From Bacteroidales bacterium (lineage in GTDB: Bacteria > Bacteroidota > Bacteroidia > Bacteroidales > FEN-979), in the NCBI GenBank assembly GCA_014860625.1, contig JACZJJ010000133.1, forward strand, positions 1 to 47,316: a DNA stretch of 47,316 bases. The letters are read 5' to 3'. Shown here in pieces: positions 1-9,826 of the stretch. Both the position numbers and the translations under genes were made by a program. The notes under the pieces are model-generated. The model was not told where the DNA came from and ran no database searches. It saw only the letters and a list, made by a program, of their open reading frames with translations. The number at the start of each line of letters is the position of its first letter. Positions within the stretch are counted from its first letter, which is position 1.

Positions 1-1360
1 AGTACATGGCCATGATGGCGTTCGGGCCGTCGTATTCAAATTGGTTTGGCTGATTGTTCCAGTATATGCTGTTCCATAAATACAATACCGATGGCGCCTG
101 ATCCATATAAAAGTATATGGCTCCGCCTGTTGCACCTGCCGAGTTACCATAAAAGGAATTGTGATAGTCATAGGGGATTCCGCTGGTAGTGGCATATGAC
201 AGGCCGCCTCCTACATTCCCCGCTTGATTACCGGATATCCTGTTGCGGTAGAAATCCATGTCGCCACTTTCTGTATATACAGAAATTCCTCCTCCATTAT
301 TATAGGCGGAATTATCGAAGAAATCATTGTCCCAGATACTCAGGACTCCTGCTCCGTGCTCGATCCAGCAGCCCCCGCCATCACCCACATCGCTATCGGC
401 CAATCCGGCCTCGTTCTGTTCAAAACGGTTTTCTGACATGTAAAGGTCGCCTTCTATCTGAAGTTCAAGCAGCAAGCCCGCACCGGCACCGATCTGCGTG
501 GTATTGCCAATATGAATATTGTTATGATAGTTCACCTCTCCACCTCCGGGTAACCTCATCCATAATCCGCCTCCACCCAGGCCGGAATGGTTATCATCAA
601 AAAGGTTATTATGTATATCAGCTGCCGCGCCTGTGCCTAACAAATACACCATAGCACCTCCGGCATCTTCAAAAGCCAGGTTGTTGCGATAGGTATTCCC
701 AAACATGATGGCCGTTCCTCCTGCATCGGAATACAACATGCTGCCACCTGCATCATCCCCCTGGGCTTCATTATTGATAAAAGTGCTATTGCTGAGCGAG
801 ATCAAGCCATGGTCGGTTCCAACGAATAATCCACCGGCATCATTTCCTGTAGCCTTATTATTCTCGAAATAGCATCCGTCGATATATACTTCCCCGCTAA
901 TGCTGTAAACGGTAAGCCCTCCACCAAAATCGGTGGCAGTATTGCTTTCGAACACACAGTTGGTAATGTTTAGTGTCGCCGTCTCGAAATTCATGCTTAC
1001 TGCGCCATTGGTTCCTAAGCCATTCATAAAGCTCAGGTTGGAAACCAATACATCTGCATTGGGCATAGTGGTTTCGATGATCAATAATTTACGGGAATCA
1101 GAGCCATCAAGGATGGTAAATTCAGCTCCTTCCCCAATTATGCTAAGTGTATAATCTTCTTCCGAATAAAACATAAGTGTGGAAGTAAGGTTATATATGC
1201 CATCGTTCACATTTATCACATCGGCTTCACCATTGTTGGCAGCCGTCGTGAGTGCCGACTGGAAATCGACAGGGCTGGAAACATTAAATTCTGCTGCAGT
1301 TGAAAATAGGCTTCCAAATGTGAATAGGATGAATGCAAGTGCATAGATCTTTGTTTTCAT
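1..1360 (-). CDS. Secreted right-handed beta-helix protein (partial, C-terminus outside window)
   Basis: The frame is open from the ATG at 1360 to the window edge, giving about 453 residues without a stop. It starts with a signal peptide (MKTKIYALAFILFTFGSLFS, then TAAEF). The rest is a series of short Asn/Gly-rich units such as NNxA...GGG and C/YFENNKATGNDAGG, typical of parallel beta-helix proteins of the choice-of-anchor Q / polymorphic outer-membrane type. Such proteins are exported to the cell surface; the ligand or substrate cannot be read from the sequence. The start lies only 2 bases after the stop of the upstream delta-60 gene, so it is probably the last visible gene of that operon. 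A T9SS sorting domain would be expected beyond the edge but is not visible. The fold call is inference from repeat character. Confidence 0.75.
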   Translation of the reverse strand, partial: MKTKIYALAFILFTFGSLFSTAAEFNVSSPVDFQSALTTAANNGEADVINVNDGIYNLTSTLMFYSEEDYTLSIIGEGAEFTILDGSDSRKLLIIETTMPNADVLVSNLSFMNGLGTNGAVSMNFETATLNITNCVFESNTATDFGGGLTVYSISGEVYIDGCYFENNKATGNDAGGLFVGTDHGLISLSNSTFINNEAQGDDAGGSMLYSDAGGTAIMFGNTYRNNLAFEDAGGAMVYLLGTGAAADIHNNLFDDNHSGLGGGGLWMRLPGGGEVNYHNNIHIGNTTQIGAGAGLLLELQIEGDLYMSENRFEQNEAGLADSDVGDGGGCWIEHGAGVLSIWDNDFFDNSAYNNGGGISVYTESGDMDFYRNRISGNQAGNVGGGLSYATTSGIPYDYHNSFYGNSAGATGGAIYFYMDQAPSVLYLWNSIYWNNQPNQFEYDGPNAIMAMY

Positions 1361-1362
1361 GG

Positions 1363-2892
1363 CTATTGTTTTATCAGCTTGAAATTGCTGTTGTTGTTAT
1401 TACTATTTGTGAGCCTAAGCATGTATATACCCTTTGGCAATTCCTTAATATCCAGCTGGAATTTATTGCCTCTTTCATCTCTTTGTAACAAGCGTTTGCC
1501 CGCCAGGTCATATATGCCTATTTGATAACTATCATCCTCTCCGGTTTCAATATTTATGATGTCAGTTGTGGGGTTAGGATATATTGATATTTCAGGTTGA
1601 ACTGTTTCCGGATCTGCTACACCCATCGTAAAGCCGGTATGGTAACAGGCCACCTTCATTTCGTGATGGCCAAAAGGATTCATATCGCCCCCGGCAAAGA
1701 TCCTGCTCTGGTTTTCACTCAGTACCAGATCGACAACCCGATCTTGCTCACCGAGATCGGTAAGGGTAAAACCGTTTACGCCAAACGACATATCCAATAT
1801 CCCATTGTTGTTTATCCTGCCAATCATAAAATCATTGGGGTCATTGATGTTTGTAAATCCTCCCAGATAATATTTTCCATCTGACTGCTGAACCGCGTCG
1901 TAGATTGCTTCATTGGATGTGGGAAACCTCAGTGTTGACCAGCCATTCAAACCGAAGCTATTGTCTAAACTCCCATCAGAGGTATTAAACCTAACAGCAA
2001 AAATGTCGTAATCGGTATCAATGTGCAGATAATCACCTAAAATAGCAAGTGTTCCGCTTCCAGCATTGTATGCAAGCCCCCTGGCTGAAAAGCTCAAGGC
2101 ATCGCCAAATGGTTCCAGAATGACATAGCCCGTGCCATTAAAGCTTGTGATCAAGCTACCATCACTCAGGTTGTGCTTGCTTATAAAAGCATTTACGCCG
2201 GCAATATCATCACCACAGGTATATATACATCCGGCATCGCTGTCGATGGTCAGCTTCCTCATTATCCCCAAACTGACAGGAAATTCATATAAGCCATCGC
2301 TCCCAAAGGAAGTTACCGCAGTTCCATCCTGATCAATGCAAAGCATCAGTGGTTCATAATCGACCGAATAGCCCGACATTACAATGTTGTATCCGTCAAT
2401 GGTATTGTAGACATCGATACAGGTTGGAACAAAGGATGTGGATTCATTGATGTATGAACCAGTACCCGCGAAGAAAGGGTCTAGGCTTCCATCTTGATCC
2501 AAACGGCTGACAAAAGGATACCCTTCGCCATAATACCCTGCGATGATGATCTCATCATTCGGCAACACATAGGTGGCCAAAACGGATTCCGTATCATCAT
2601 AATAATTCGCGAAATACGTGATGTTATTGCCAAAGTTATCCACGGAACCGGTCTCATCCATCCTCGTAGCTATCACATATGTGTCGAAAGTGCTCAGGTC
2701 TTCCATAAACCCGCCAATAATAATGCGATCGTTGCTCTGACGAGAGATGCTGAATAACATCGTGGATTGCCCTGTGAAACTAAAGGTTGCAATACCATCA
2801 ATGCCATAGTTCAGGTCAAGGTCGCCCGGGTCCTGGGCGCTGAGTGATGCTGTCAGGCATATGCCCAATAAAAGACTTAAAATATTTTTCAT
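1363..2892 (-). CDS. Secreted delta-60 repeat protein with T9SS sorting domain (copy 1)
   Basis: 509 residues. Residues 1-19 are a signal peptide ending in LSAQ. The body has repeated units of the form DGSLDNSFGxNGW and GILDMSFGVNGF, the hallmark of the delta-60 repeat family, a propeller-like repeat of unknown ligand. The last ~80 residues are a type A T9SS sorting domain (IYPNPTTDIINIETG, then IYDLAGK, and KGIYMLRL near the end), so export through the type IX system and surface attachment or release is expected. It is one of four neighbouring paralogues sharing the mature N-terminus (QDPGDLDLNYG) and a CYHTGFTMGVAD-like motif before the sorting domain. Only 5 bases separate it from copy 2, which suggests co-transcription. 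Molecular role unknown. Confidence 0.88.
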   Translation of the reverse strand: MKNILSLLLGICLTASLSAQDPGDLDLNYGIDGIATFSFTGQSTMLFSISRQSNDRIIIGGFMEDLSTFDTYVIATRMDETGSVDNFGNNITYFANYYDDTESVLATYVLPNDEIIIAGYYGEGYPFVSRLDQDGSLDPFFAGTGSYINESTSFVPTCIDVYNTIDGYNIVMSGYSVDYEPLMLCIDQDGTAVTSFGSDGLYEFPVSLGIMRKLTIDSDAGCIYTCGDDIAGVNAFISKHNLSDGSLITSFNGTGYVILEPFGDALSFSARGLAYNAGSGTLAILGDYLHIDTDYDIFAVRFNTSDGSLDNSFGLNGWSTLRFPTSNEAIYDAVQQSDGKYYLGGFTNINDPNDFMIGRINNNGILDMSFGVNGFTLTDLGEQDRVVDLVLSENQSRIFAGGDMNPFGHHEMKVACYHTGFTMGVADPETVQPEISIYPNPTTDIINIETGEDDSYQIGIYDLAGKRLLQRDERGNKFQLDIKELPKGIYMLRLTNSNNNNSNFKLIKQ

Positions 2893-2897
2893 GTTTT

Positions 2898-4457
2898 TTA
2901 GTGTTTAATTATTTTACTTGTATGATGGAGGTTGTCTCTGGACAATTTCAGAAAGTATATACCCTTTTCAAGATGTTGAATGTTGATGTGAAGGTCTTTC
3001 CCTGCCTGACTTTCCTGTATGATTAATTTCCCTTCAGGAGATAAAACATCGATGAGGTAATTGCCCTCAAGGCTGGTACTGATATGAATGAGATCTTGAG
3101 CAGGATTAGGATAAATTGAAATTTCCTGCTGACTGACATCAGAATCTGAAATTCCCACACCAAGCCCTGTATAATAGCAAGCTATGGTGCCGTAATTATT
3201 TGAAAAATGATAAGCCCTTCCTCCTCCATATATTCGGCTCTGATCTGCATTTAGGGCAATCCCATTCAACATATCCATGTCATCACTGATATCAGTAAGC
3301 ACAAGACCATTGATGCCGAAACTAGTGTCAAAAAATCCATTGTTCAATAATCTACCCAGCATAAAATCAAAGTTTCCGTTGGCGTTTGTTGACCCACCGA
3401 AGTAATACTTATCATCTGTGTTTTGAAGTATGGCATCACTGATAAATTCTTGGGAATCCGGAGCCCTTAAGGAAGACCAACCGCCAATACCAAAGTTATT
3501 GTCCAGAGATCCATCGGCACAGTTTAATCGGATCGCATACATGTCATAATCTCCATCACTGTGTTTGTATTGGCCAAAAAGTGCAATTGTATTATTAGTT
3601 AAGGTGCTGTGAAATACCAGCTTGCTGGCTTCAATTAATATTCCTGTTGGGTGGGTAAAGTTGAATATTCCATCCGTATTAAAAGAGTTTTCCAATTCAC
3701 CGGTAATGATATCATGTTTGCTTACAAATGCGTTTGTCCCATCGAGGTCATTTCCTGCCGCATAGATGTAAGAATTTCCTGAGAAATTATAGAGATAAAT
3801 ATCTTTATAGATAGCACCAGGTCTGCTCAACACAAATTGGCCATCAGTACCAAATGAACTTACTATCTGGCCGTCTTGATCCAATTTAAGAATTGTAGGC
3901 TCCACCATAGCATTGATTGTGTATCCGCATACATAAATGCTGTAATCACCGCTTAGGCCATAATGAACACTTATGCTTCGGGGTTCAATGTCGATACCTG
4001 CTGCATTTGAGATCCCCCCGGTGCCGAAGTCAGTATCCGGATTTCCATCGGGCAAAAGCCGCATGACAAAATAATAGACAAAGCCTCCGCCGCTACTATA
4101 CGTGTATCCGGCTATGAGTATTTTGTCATCAGGGAGTACATAAGTTGCCATTATTTTTTCCTCGTCAAAACCAAGCTGGTAATTGAACCAGGTGGAAGCG
4201 CCAAAGGGAGCCAAAGAGCCATCTGTATTGAGTTTGTATGAAAGTAGACCATAATCTAATGAACCATCAATATAATATCCTCCAGTCACAATTTTATCAT
4301 CCGACATTATATCAATGTCATTAAGGAAATTATTGTAATAAAACTCAGGAATACTAATTCCATATTCACCATAGTTGAGATCAAGGTCTCCCGGGTTTTG
4401 TGCTTTAAGGGATACCATAAGGAAAATCCCTAATAGAATGGCTAATATCTTTTTCAT
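2898..4457 (-). CDS. Secreted delta-60 repeat protein with T9SS sorting domain (copy 2)
   Basis: 519 residues, the same architecture as its neighbours: signal peptide (MKKILAILLGIFLMVSLKAQ), mature start NPGDLDLNYGEYG, several delta-60 units (for example GSLDNNFGIGGWSSLRAP and FDTSFGINGLVL), the CYYTGLGVGISD linker, then a type A T9SS sorting domain (ISIYPNPAQDLIHIST ... KGIYFLKLSR). It is homologous along its whole length to copies 1, 3 and 4, but clearly diverged, so the array is not a very recent duplication. It sits 6 bases after copy 3 and 5 bases before copy 1, within the presumed operon. Surface localisation follows from the sorting domain; binding partner or function cannot be deduced. 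Confidence 0.88.
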   Translation of the reverse strand: MKKILAILLGIFLMVSLKAQNPGDLDLNYGEYGISIPEFYYNNFLNDIDIMSDDKIVTGGYYIDGSLDYGLLSYKLNTDGSLAPFGASTWFNYQLGFDEEKIMATYVLPDDKILIAGYTYSSGGGFVYYFVMRLLPDGNPDTDFGTGGISNAAGIDIEPRSISVHYGLSGDYSIYVCGYTINAMVEPTILKLDQDGQIVSSFGTDGQFVLSRPGAIYKDIYLYNFSGNSYIYAAGNDLDGTNAFVSKHDIITGELENSFNTDGIFNFTHPTGILIEASKLVFHSTLTNNTIALFGQYKHSDGDYDMYAIRLNCADGSLDNNFGIGGWSSLRAPDSQEFISDAILQNTDDKYYFGGSTNANGNFDFMLGRLLNNGFFDTSFGINGLVLTDISDDMDMLNGIALNADQSRIYGGGRAYHFSNNYGTIACYYTGLGVGISDSDVSQQEISIYPNPAQDLIHISTSLEGNYLIDVLSPEGKLIIQESQAGKDLHINIQHLEKGIYFLKLSRDNLHHTSKIIKH

Positions 4458-4463
4458 AGCTGT

Positions 4464-6002
4464 TTATTGGATAATAATTTTACTTGATTTGATGAACTTA
4501 TTGCCGGAAATGACGTTTAACAGGTACATCCCTTCATGGATCCCACTTACATTCAGATGTAAATTTTCTCCAAACAGGGTTTCACTCTTCAATAGCTTTC
4601 CTGCCAGGTCATATACTTCGATAGTATAGGTATCTTCATTTCCGGTTTCAATCGTTATTATTTCATTAGCAGGATTTGGATACACCCTGCAAATAAGGCC
4701 TGGTTCTGATTTCTTCTCTGCTATTCCTACCGTATATCCGGTATGAAAGCATGCAATGGTTCCGGTGTAATATGGGTTTCCATAGCCACTCATTCCACCG
4801 GCATATAATTTACTTTCGTCATTGCTCAGGGCGATGCTTTTGACCTGATCATGATTGTCGATATCAACAACTGTAAATCCACCAGAGCCAAAAGATGGAT
4901 CGGCATATCCATTATTCAGGATTCTTCCAACCATGAAGTCAGCACCATCGCCTACACTAAAGGTATGGCCACCAACATAGTATTTCTCATCACCTTGTGA
5001 AACAGCATCTTCAATAAATTCATCCTGTCCGGGAATTCTTAAAGAGGAAAATCCACCGATTCCAAATGTTTCATCCAATGTTCCGTCTGAAGCATTCAGT
5101 CGGATGCCGAATATATCATTGTCTCCATCGGGATGCAATAAATATCCGAATGCAGTGATGAGGTTTGCGGCCTCATTCATCAGCATGGTTTCGGTGCGAA
5201 TATGTGATGAAAGGCCCGAAAAGGTATAGATCCCATTCGTCCCGAATTCTTCAATCAAAGTCCCTGTTGAAAGTTGATGTTTGGAAACAAAGGCATCGGG
5301 GCTCAGCCACTCATATCCACATCCATAGAAACAACTGTTTGCCGGGTCGATGACAATATCTAGAAATTCACCATCATGTTCGGTCATTTGATACAAGCCG
5401 CCTGTCCCGAAACCACTTACAACGTATCCTTCCTGGTTTAACATGATTATTTGCGGGATGTCGTATCCGTTATCTGTTCCACAAACAGCAATTGTGTAGT
5501 TCGTTTCATCTCCGAATATTTCTATGTTATTCACCTTAAAACTGAAGCTGTCATCTGTAAAAATGCCATCTCCTGAGAAGGATGCATCAAAGGTTCCATC
5601 TGAAAGCAATTGCATTACAAATACATTTGCCGGGGTAGACTGATGTCCTGCCAGGATAATTTTACCATTGGGAAGGATTTGGCTTGCATAAATGCATTCG
5701 CTTTCAACCCCCGGATTGAAATTGTGTTCTACAGTTCCGGTACTGCCATAATTGATCATTGTTCCGTTTTCATCAAGCTTTGCCGAAACGCAAACAGAAC
5801 CATAATCTTCTTCAAAATACTGTCCTCCGGTGATTATGTGATCATCAGGCAGCACACTTATTGTTTCAATGTTGTTAGAAAAATTCAGCGGCAACCTGGA
5901 AATACCGTTTATCCCAAAGGTAAGATCCAATTCTCCCGGATCCTGCGCCTGTATACCGACAAGAATAACTATTGATAAAATACTTGTAACTATTGCCTTC
6001 AT
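4464..6002 (-). CDS. Secreted delta-60 repeat protein with T9SS sorting domain (copy 3)
   Basis: 512 residues. The signal peptide ends in GIQAQ, followed by DPGELDLTFGINGISRL. Delta-60 units recur through the body (GTFDASFSGDGIF, GTLDETFGIGGFSSLRIP, YADPSFGSGGFTVV). The CFHTGYTVGIAE linker and a T9SS sorting domain (CRVYPNPANEIITIETG, IEVYDLAGKLL, EGMYLLNV) close the protein. It lies 34 bases downstream of copy 4, the largest gap in the array, and 6 bases before copy 2. As in the other copies, the protein should be exported across the outer membrane by the type IX system. No catalytic motif is visible. Confidence 0.88.
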   Translation of the reverse strand: MKAIVTSILSIVILVGIQAQDPGELDLTFGINGISRLPLNFSNNIETISVLPDDHIITGGQYFEEDYGSVCVSAKLDENGTMINYGSTGTVEHNFNPGVESECIYASQILPNGKIILAGHQSTPANVFVMQLLSDGTFDASFSGDGIFTDDSFSFKVNNIEIFGDETNYTIAVCGTDNGYDIPQIIMLNQEGYVVSGFGTGGLYQMTEHDGEFLDIVIDPANSCFYGCGYEWLSPDAFVSKHQLSTGTLIEEFGTNGIYTFSGLSSHIRTETMLMNEAANLITAFGYLLHPDGDNDIFGIRLNASDGTLDETFGIGGFSSLRIPGQDEFIEDAVSQGDEKYYVGGHTFSVGDGADFMVGRILNNGYADPSFGSGGFTVVDIDNHDQVKSIALSNDESKLYAGGMSGYGNPYYTGTIACFHTGYTVGIAEKKSEPGLICRVYPNPANEIITIETGNEDTYTIEVYDLAGKLLKSETLFGENLHLNVSGIHEGMYLLNVISGNKFIKSSKIIIQ

Positions 6003-6036
6003 CTTTATGTAGTATTTTTTTTATTATTTGAATTCT

Positions 6037-7557
6037 TTATTGCTTAACTAACTTACTGCTATGTTGTTCTCTACTGTTATAGACGTTAAGGATGTATACT
6101 CCTTTGTCGAGGCTCTTAACATTCATTTGCATACTTTTTCCTGACGATTCTTTCTGTTTCACTAACTTTCCTGTGAGGTCAACAATATCAAGGGTGTAAT
6201 TCCCTTCTGTATTTACTTTAATAGTAATGATGTCGGAGCAGGGGTTTGGGAATGTGCTTACGTTTAACTTATTATTCGGGTTAACTGCTTCAACCCCTAC
6301 AGGAGCACTGGTGTAGTAGCAGGCAACGGTAGATGCCATTACATCAGTAGCAGCCGCATTACTCACGCCTCCGGCATACACACGGGTATGGTCGTTATTC
6401 AGTGCAAGCCCGTTTATAATGTCTTCACCAGTAACATCAGTTATTACCAGGCCGGCATCACCGAAGCCAAGGTCAAGATATCCATTGTTCATGACCCGTC
6501 CCAGCAGGAAATCTTTGTCAGTATTAAAGTCAGTATATCCTCCGAAAATATATTTGCCACCGTTTTGAGCCACCGCATCATTGATATATTCATCACTATC
6601 GGGAACCCGCATGGATGACCATCCATTAACGCCAAAGGTGTTATCAAGACTGCCATCAGCTCCGCTTATCCGGATGGCAAACATATCCCTGTCGAGGTCG
6701 GTATGTATGAAATCACCAAATACGGTAACAAGATTGGGTGTGCTGTGATACAACAATGTTGTAGAAGTTGTGGTATTGCCTGTTGGGGCTGAGAAAGTAA
6801 AACATCCGGCATTGCCAAACGTGCTGACCAGGGATCCGTTGTTTGTCTTATGTTTGCTGATATAGGAATCGTTACCAATAAACTCAGAGCCACAAACATA
6901 GATATGATCGTTAGCGCCATCGACTACAATATCATAATAGCTGCCATCATGGGCGCCCAAACTGGAGATGCCATCTGTCCCAAAAGTCAGATCTATCATT
7001 CCAAATGCTCCGAGCTTCATAATTCCCGGTGAGGAGAAATCGGTAGAGTGTCCGCATAAAAACAAGTCGTAAAGTCCACCACTTTCATAATAGTCGATTC
7101 CTTCTGCAATAAAGTCCGCGCTGTATTCCGCAATGCCTGAGATACCAAAGGAACCATCTGGCATTCCGTCTGGTAGCAATTTGATCACAAAAGAAGAATA
7201 GGGGCTTCCGTAGTATCCTGCCAGGATAATTTTACCATCAGGAAGTACTTTTGTGGCTGTGATCATTTCATCATCACCGAGGTCTGCTTCATACCATGTA
7301 GCCACTCCAAAGTTGTCGAGGGTTCCATCCGTTTTAAATCTAAAAGCCAGGAGGTTCTTGGAAGAAAATTGATAGTAGCCACCTGCTACGATCTTTTCGT
7401 CGGCCTGAATGGAAATATCATTCATGGCATTTCCATATAGGAATGATACGGTGCTCACGCCACTGCCTCCAAAGGCCGGGTCGAGATCACCGGGATTCTG
7501 GGCAGGAAGGTTTGTAAAAATGAAAATGCAAATGAATAAGGTGTAAAGGTTTTTCAT
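6037..7557 (-). CDS. Secreted delta-60 repeat protein with T9SS sorting domain (copy 4, first gene of the array)
   Basis: 506 residues from the ATG at 7557, chosen because MKNLYTLFICIFIFTNLPAQ is a normal signal peptide; an upstream in-frame start at 7614 would put 19 extra residues before it. The mature protein begins NPGDLDPAFGGSGVSTV. Delta-60 units include GMPDGSFGISGIA, GSLDNTFGVNGWSSMRVP and GYLDLGFGDAGLVI. The C-terminus is a T9SS sorting domain (VSTFPNPCSDIITIKV, LDIVDLTGKLV, KGVYILNV). It is the promoter-proximal gene of the minus-strand array, facing the divergent TPR kinase gene across about 180 bases. No clean TAnnTTTG/TTTG promoter was found for it in that gap. Function unknown beyond surface display or secretion. 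Confidence 0.88.
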   Translation of the reverse strand: MKNLYTLFICIFIFTNLPAQNPGDLDPAFGGSGVSTVSFLYGNAMNDISIQADEKIVAGGYYQFSSKNLLAFRFKTDGTLDNFGVATWYEADLGDDEMITATKVLPDGKIILAGYYGSPYSSFVIKLLPDGMPDGSFGISGIAEYSADFIAEGIDYYESGGLYDLFLCGHSTDFSSPGIMKLGAFGMIDLTFGTDGISSLGAHDGSYYDIVVDGANDHIYVCGSEFIGNDSYISKHKTNNGSLVSTFGNAGCFTFSAPTGNTTTSTTLLYHSTPNLVTVFGDFIHTDLDRDMFAIRISGADGSLDNTFGVNGWSSMRVPDSDEYINDAVAQNGGKYIFGGYTDFNTDKDFLLGRVMNNGYLDLGFGDAGLVITDVTGEDIINGLALNNDHTRVYAGGVSNAAATDVMASTVACYYTSAPVGVEAVNPNNKLNVSTFPNPCSDIITIKVNTEGNYTLDIVDLTGKLVKQKESSGKSMQMNVKSLDKGVYILNVYNSREQHSSKLVKQ

Positions 7558-7740
7558 AACAATGAGTTTTAATTTATTTAAGGTAAAATTAATCCACAAA
7601 CCATTGAATATCAATCACCGTATAGCATCTGGTGGGGATTTATAGGTAGGTGGCAGACATAAGTTAGAATTTGGGGACCATATTCCTGTTCTTGTCCATC
7701 AAAATGCGTATTTTAGTGAGCCAAACCAATACCTGATCTT

Positions 7741-9810
7741 TTGAAGAAACCACTAGCCATCCTGATCTTTATTGCATGTCGGTTTGTTTCAATTTGTCAG
7801 CCAAACCAATCACTGGACAGCCTGATAGATCTATCCAATGAAGTGAGTAATGAAAAAAAGGTTCATCTCTATTTGAGGATAGCACAGCTATATTCCGATT
7901 CACATTCTGACTCCCTGTCTTTCGAATACCTTCATAAGGCGAGGCTGTTGGGTCTTGATCTCGGCCTTACTGAGGAGGTTTGCAGTACATATTACTACCT
8001 CGGCTCAGAATGGTACAGGAAAACAAATTATGATACTTCCCTGTATTATTATGATTATGCCATGGAAATGGCAGAGGAAATGAAAGATGATGGAATGATT
8101 GCTTTGTTGCAGGGAAGCATAGGAAGATGTTTGCTTTACCAGGGCAAGCTAAAAGAAGCAAAATTCTATTTCGATGCTGCAATGGTGTATGCCAGAAGTT
8201 CGGGGGATTCAACCCAGATCATGACCATTTTGGGTTATCTGGGTTTGTATTATGGCAACAAAGGCGAATACGAGAAATGTGCAGAAATGACCTTTGAGGC
8301 GATAAAAATTGCTGAAAAACGAGGAATGAGAAGGAAGCAATCTATTTTGCTCACTAATCTCTGCGTATTGCACGGCCGGATGAAAGATTATGAGAGGGCA
8401 TTAAAGTATCAGCGTGCTTCTCTTAAAATAGATCAGGAGATCAATGACAAGTTAGGCCTGGCCTATGGATACAATAACATGGGGAATGTTTACAGGAGAA
8501 TGGGGCTGGCCGACTCTGCAATGTATTATTACAGGCTGGCGATGGATTATCAGATGGAAATGGGCAATATGGCTGACGTGGCCGGATTGATGTCTAATAT
8601 AGGGTCATATTATCGCGAAGCCAATCAATTGGATGAAGCTCATAAATGCTTTGCCGGAGCCTTGCAGATTGCTGACAGCCTGTCATTGTTCTGGGATAAG
8701 GCTCTTATTCTCACAAAAATTGGAAATACGTATGAGGATCAAGGATTTTTAAATAAAGCAGAGCGATTCTATTTGCAGGCATTGAAATTATCTAAAGACC
8801 AAAGCTATAGTCGACACGAATGGGACATTGCCAACCATCTTGCCACGCTAAATTATAAGATGGGGAAATATCAGGAGGCCTACCAATATCTGGAAGATTT
8901 TATTGCTCTAAAGGATAGCATGATGAATGAAAAAAATCAGCAGTCGATTACTGAGCTGAGAACGAAATATGAAACTGAAAAGATAGAGCGTGAAAATGAG
9001 ATTTTAATTCAAAAAGCAGAAATACAAACCCTCGAGTTGAAGCATCAGCATACAAGATTCTGGATCTTTATCGGAGGGATTTGTTTTATCCTGTTGTTGG
9101 CCCTGCTGGCATTTGTTTTATATAGGATGAGGCAACGGAACATCAGAACAAAACTCGAAAAGCAAAGTCTGGAGAACGAACAGCGCATGCTACGTTCCCA
9201 AATGAACCCACACTTTATCTTTAACTCTATGAATTCAATACAGAGTTATATATCCGGTAACGATAACAAGACTGCCATGAGTTATCTCTCGAAATTTGCC
9301 CGGCTCATGAGGGGCATTCTCGAGCACTCACGGCAGTCGATGATCCCTTTGGGAGAGGAGGTGGAAACTCTGAATTTATATATTGAACTGGAACGCCTGC
9401 GCTTCAAGAACAAGTTTGAGTACACCCAGGAACTGGATTCACAACTGGACCTTGAAGGGTTGTATGTGCCTCCCATGCTCATTCAACCATTTGTGGAAAA
9501 TGCCATCAAGCATGGATTGGTAAATAAAGGAGGTGATGGCTTCCTCAAGCTTTCTTTTAAAAAAGAGGATAAGGTGATCAGATGCATTGTTGAAGATAAT
9601 GGGATCGGAAGGGACCAGGCCGCCCTGTTGAAAACCATGCAAAGCAAAGGGCATCGTTCTCTTGGCATGCAGGTTACACGAGAGCGGATAGAGGCCCTGA
9701 ATAAGGAGATGAATACCCATTGCGACTTTACGATCCTCGACATGAAAGATGATAAGGGCAAGGCCTGTGGAACGCGGGTGGAAATTCTCATTCCGTTCGA
9801 AATAGAATAA
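7741..9810 (+). CDS. TPR-containing LytS/YehU-type sensor histidine kinase
   Basis: 689 residues. The start is TTG at 7741; no in-frame ATG lies upstream, and the next 19 residues form a signal peptide (KKPLAILIFIACRFVSICQ). Residues ~25-390 are tandem tetratricopeptide repeats (for example GYNNMGNVYRRMGLADSAM), then a coiled coil (~395-437), one membrane helix (~440-461) and a cytoplasmic His_kinase domain with His491 in NPHFIFNSMNSIQ and an ATP-binding N-box QPFVENAIKHGL. The TPRs should therefore lie in the periplasm and the kinase in the cytosol. It is followed after 16 bases by its LytTR regulator, the standard partner. It is divergent from the delta-60 array, which makes that array a candidate target, but no LytTR operator was recognised. 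Kinase identity is secure; the signal is unknown. Confidence 0.92.
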   Translation: MKKPLAILIFIACRFVSICQPNQSLDSLIDLSNEVSNEKKVHLYLRIAQLYSDSHSDSLSFEYLHKARLLGLDLGLTEEVCSTYYYLGSEWYRKTNYDTSLYYYDYAMEMAEEMKDDGMIALLQGSIGRCLLYQGKLKEAKFYFDAAMVYARSSGDSTQIMTILGYLGLYYGNKGEYEKCAEMTFEAIKIAEKRGMRRKQSILLTNLCVLHGRMKDYERALKYQRASLKIDQEINDKLGLAYGYNNMGNVYRRMGLADSAMYYYRLAMDYQMEMGNMADVAGLMSNIGSYYREANQLDEAHKCFAGALQIADSLSLFWDKALILTKIGNTYEDQGFLNKAERFYLQALKLSKDQSYSRHEWDIANHLATLNYKMGKYQEAYQYLEDFIALKDSMMNEKNQQSITELRTKYETEKIERENEILIQKAEIQTLELKHQHTRFWIFIGGICFILLLALLAFVLYRMRQRNIRTKLEKQSLENEQRMLRSQMNPHFIFNSMNSIQSYISGNDNKTAMSYLSKFARLMRGILEHSRQSMIPLGEEVETLNLYIELERLRFKNKFEYTQELDSQLDLEGLYVPPMLIQPFVENAIKHGLVNKGGDGFLKLSFKKEDKVIRCIVEDNGIGRDQAALLKTMQSKGHRSLGMQVTRERIEALNKEMNTHCDFTILDMKDDKGKACGTRVEILIPFEIE

Positions 9811-9826
9811 TACTTATATTTGAATC

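Noticed and set aside
196-654. 152-codon plus-strand frame
   Set aside because: It is antisense to the beta-helix gene, which has a clear signal peptide and repeat pattern.
5610-5975. 121-codon plus-strand frame in the delta-60 array
   Set aside because: Antisense to delta-60 copy 3; no signal, domain or ribosome site.
7558-7740. LytTR operator or consensus promoter in the divergent gap
   Set aside because: I looked for paired LytTR-type repeats and a full TTTG/TAnnTTTG pair on both strands and found only one-mismatch fragments.
9815-9822. TATATTTG between the kinase and LytTR genes as a promoter
   Set aside because: It lies 4 bases before the ATG and has no -33 element; the two genes are more likely one transcript.
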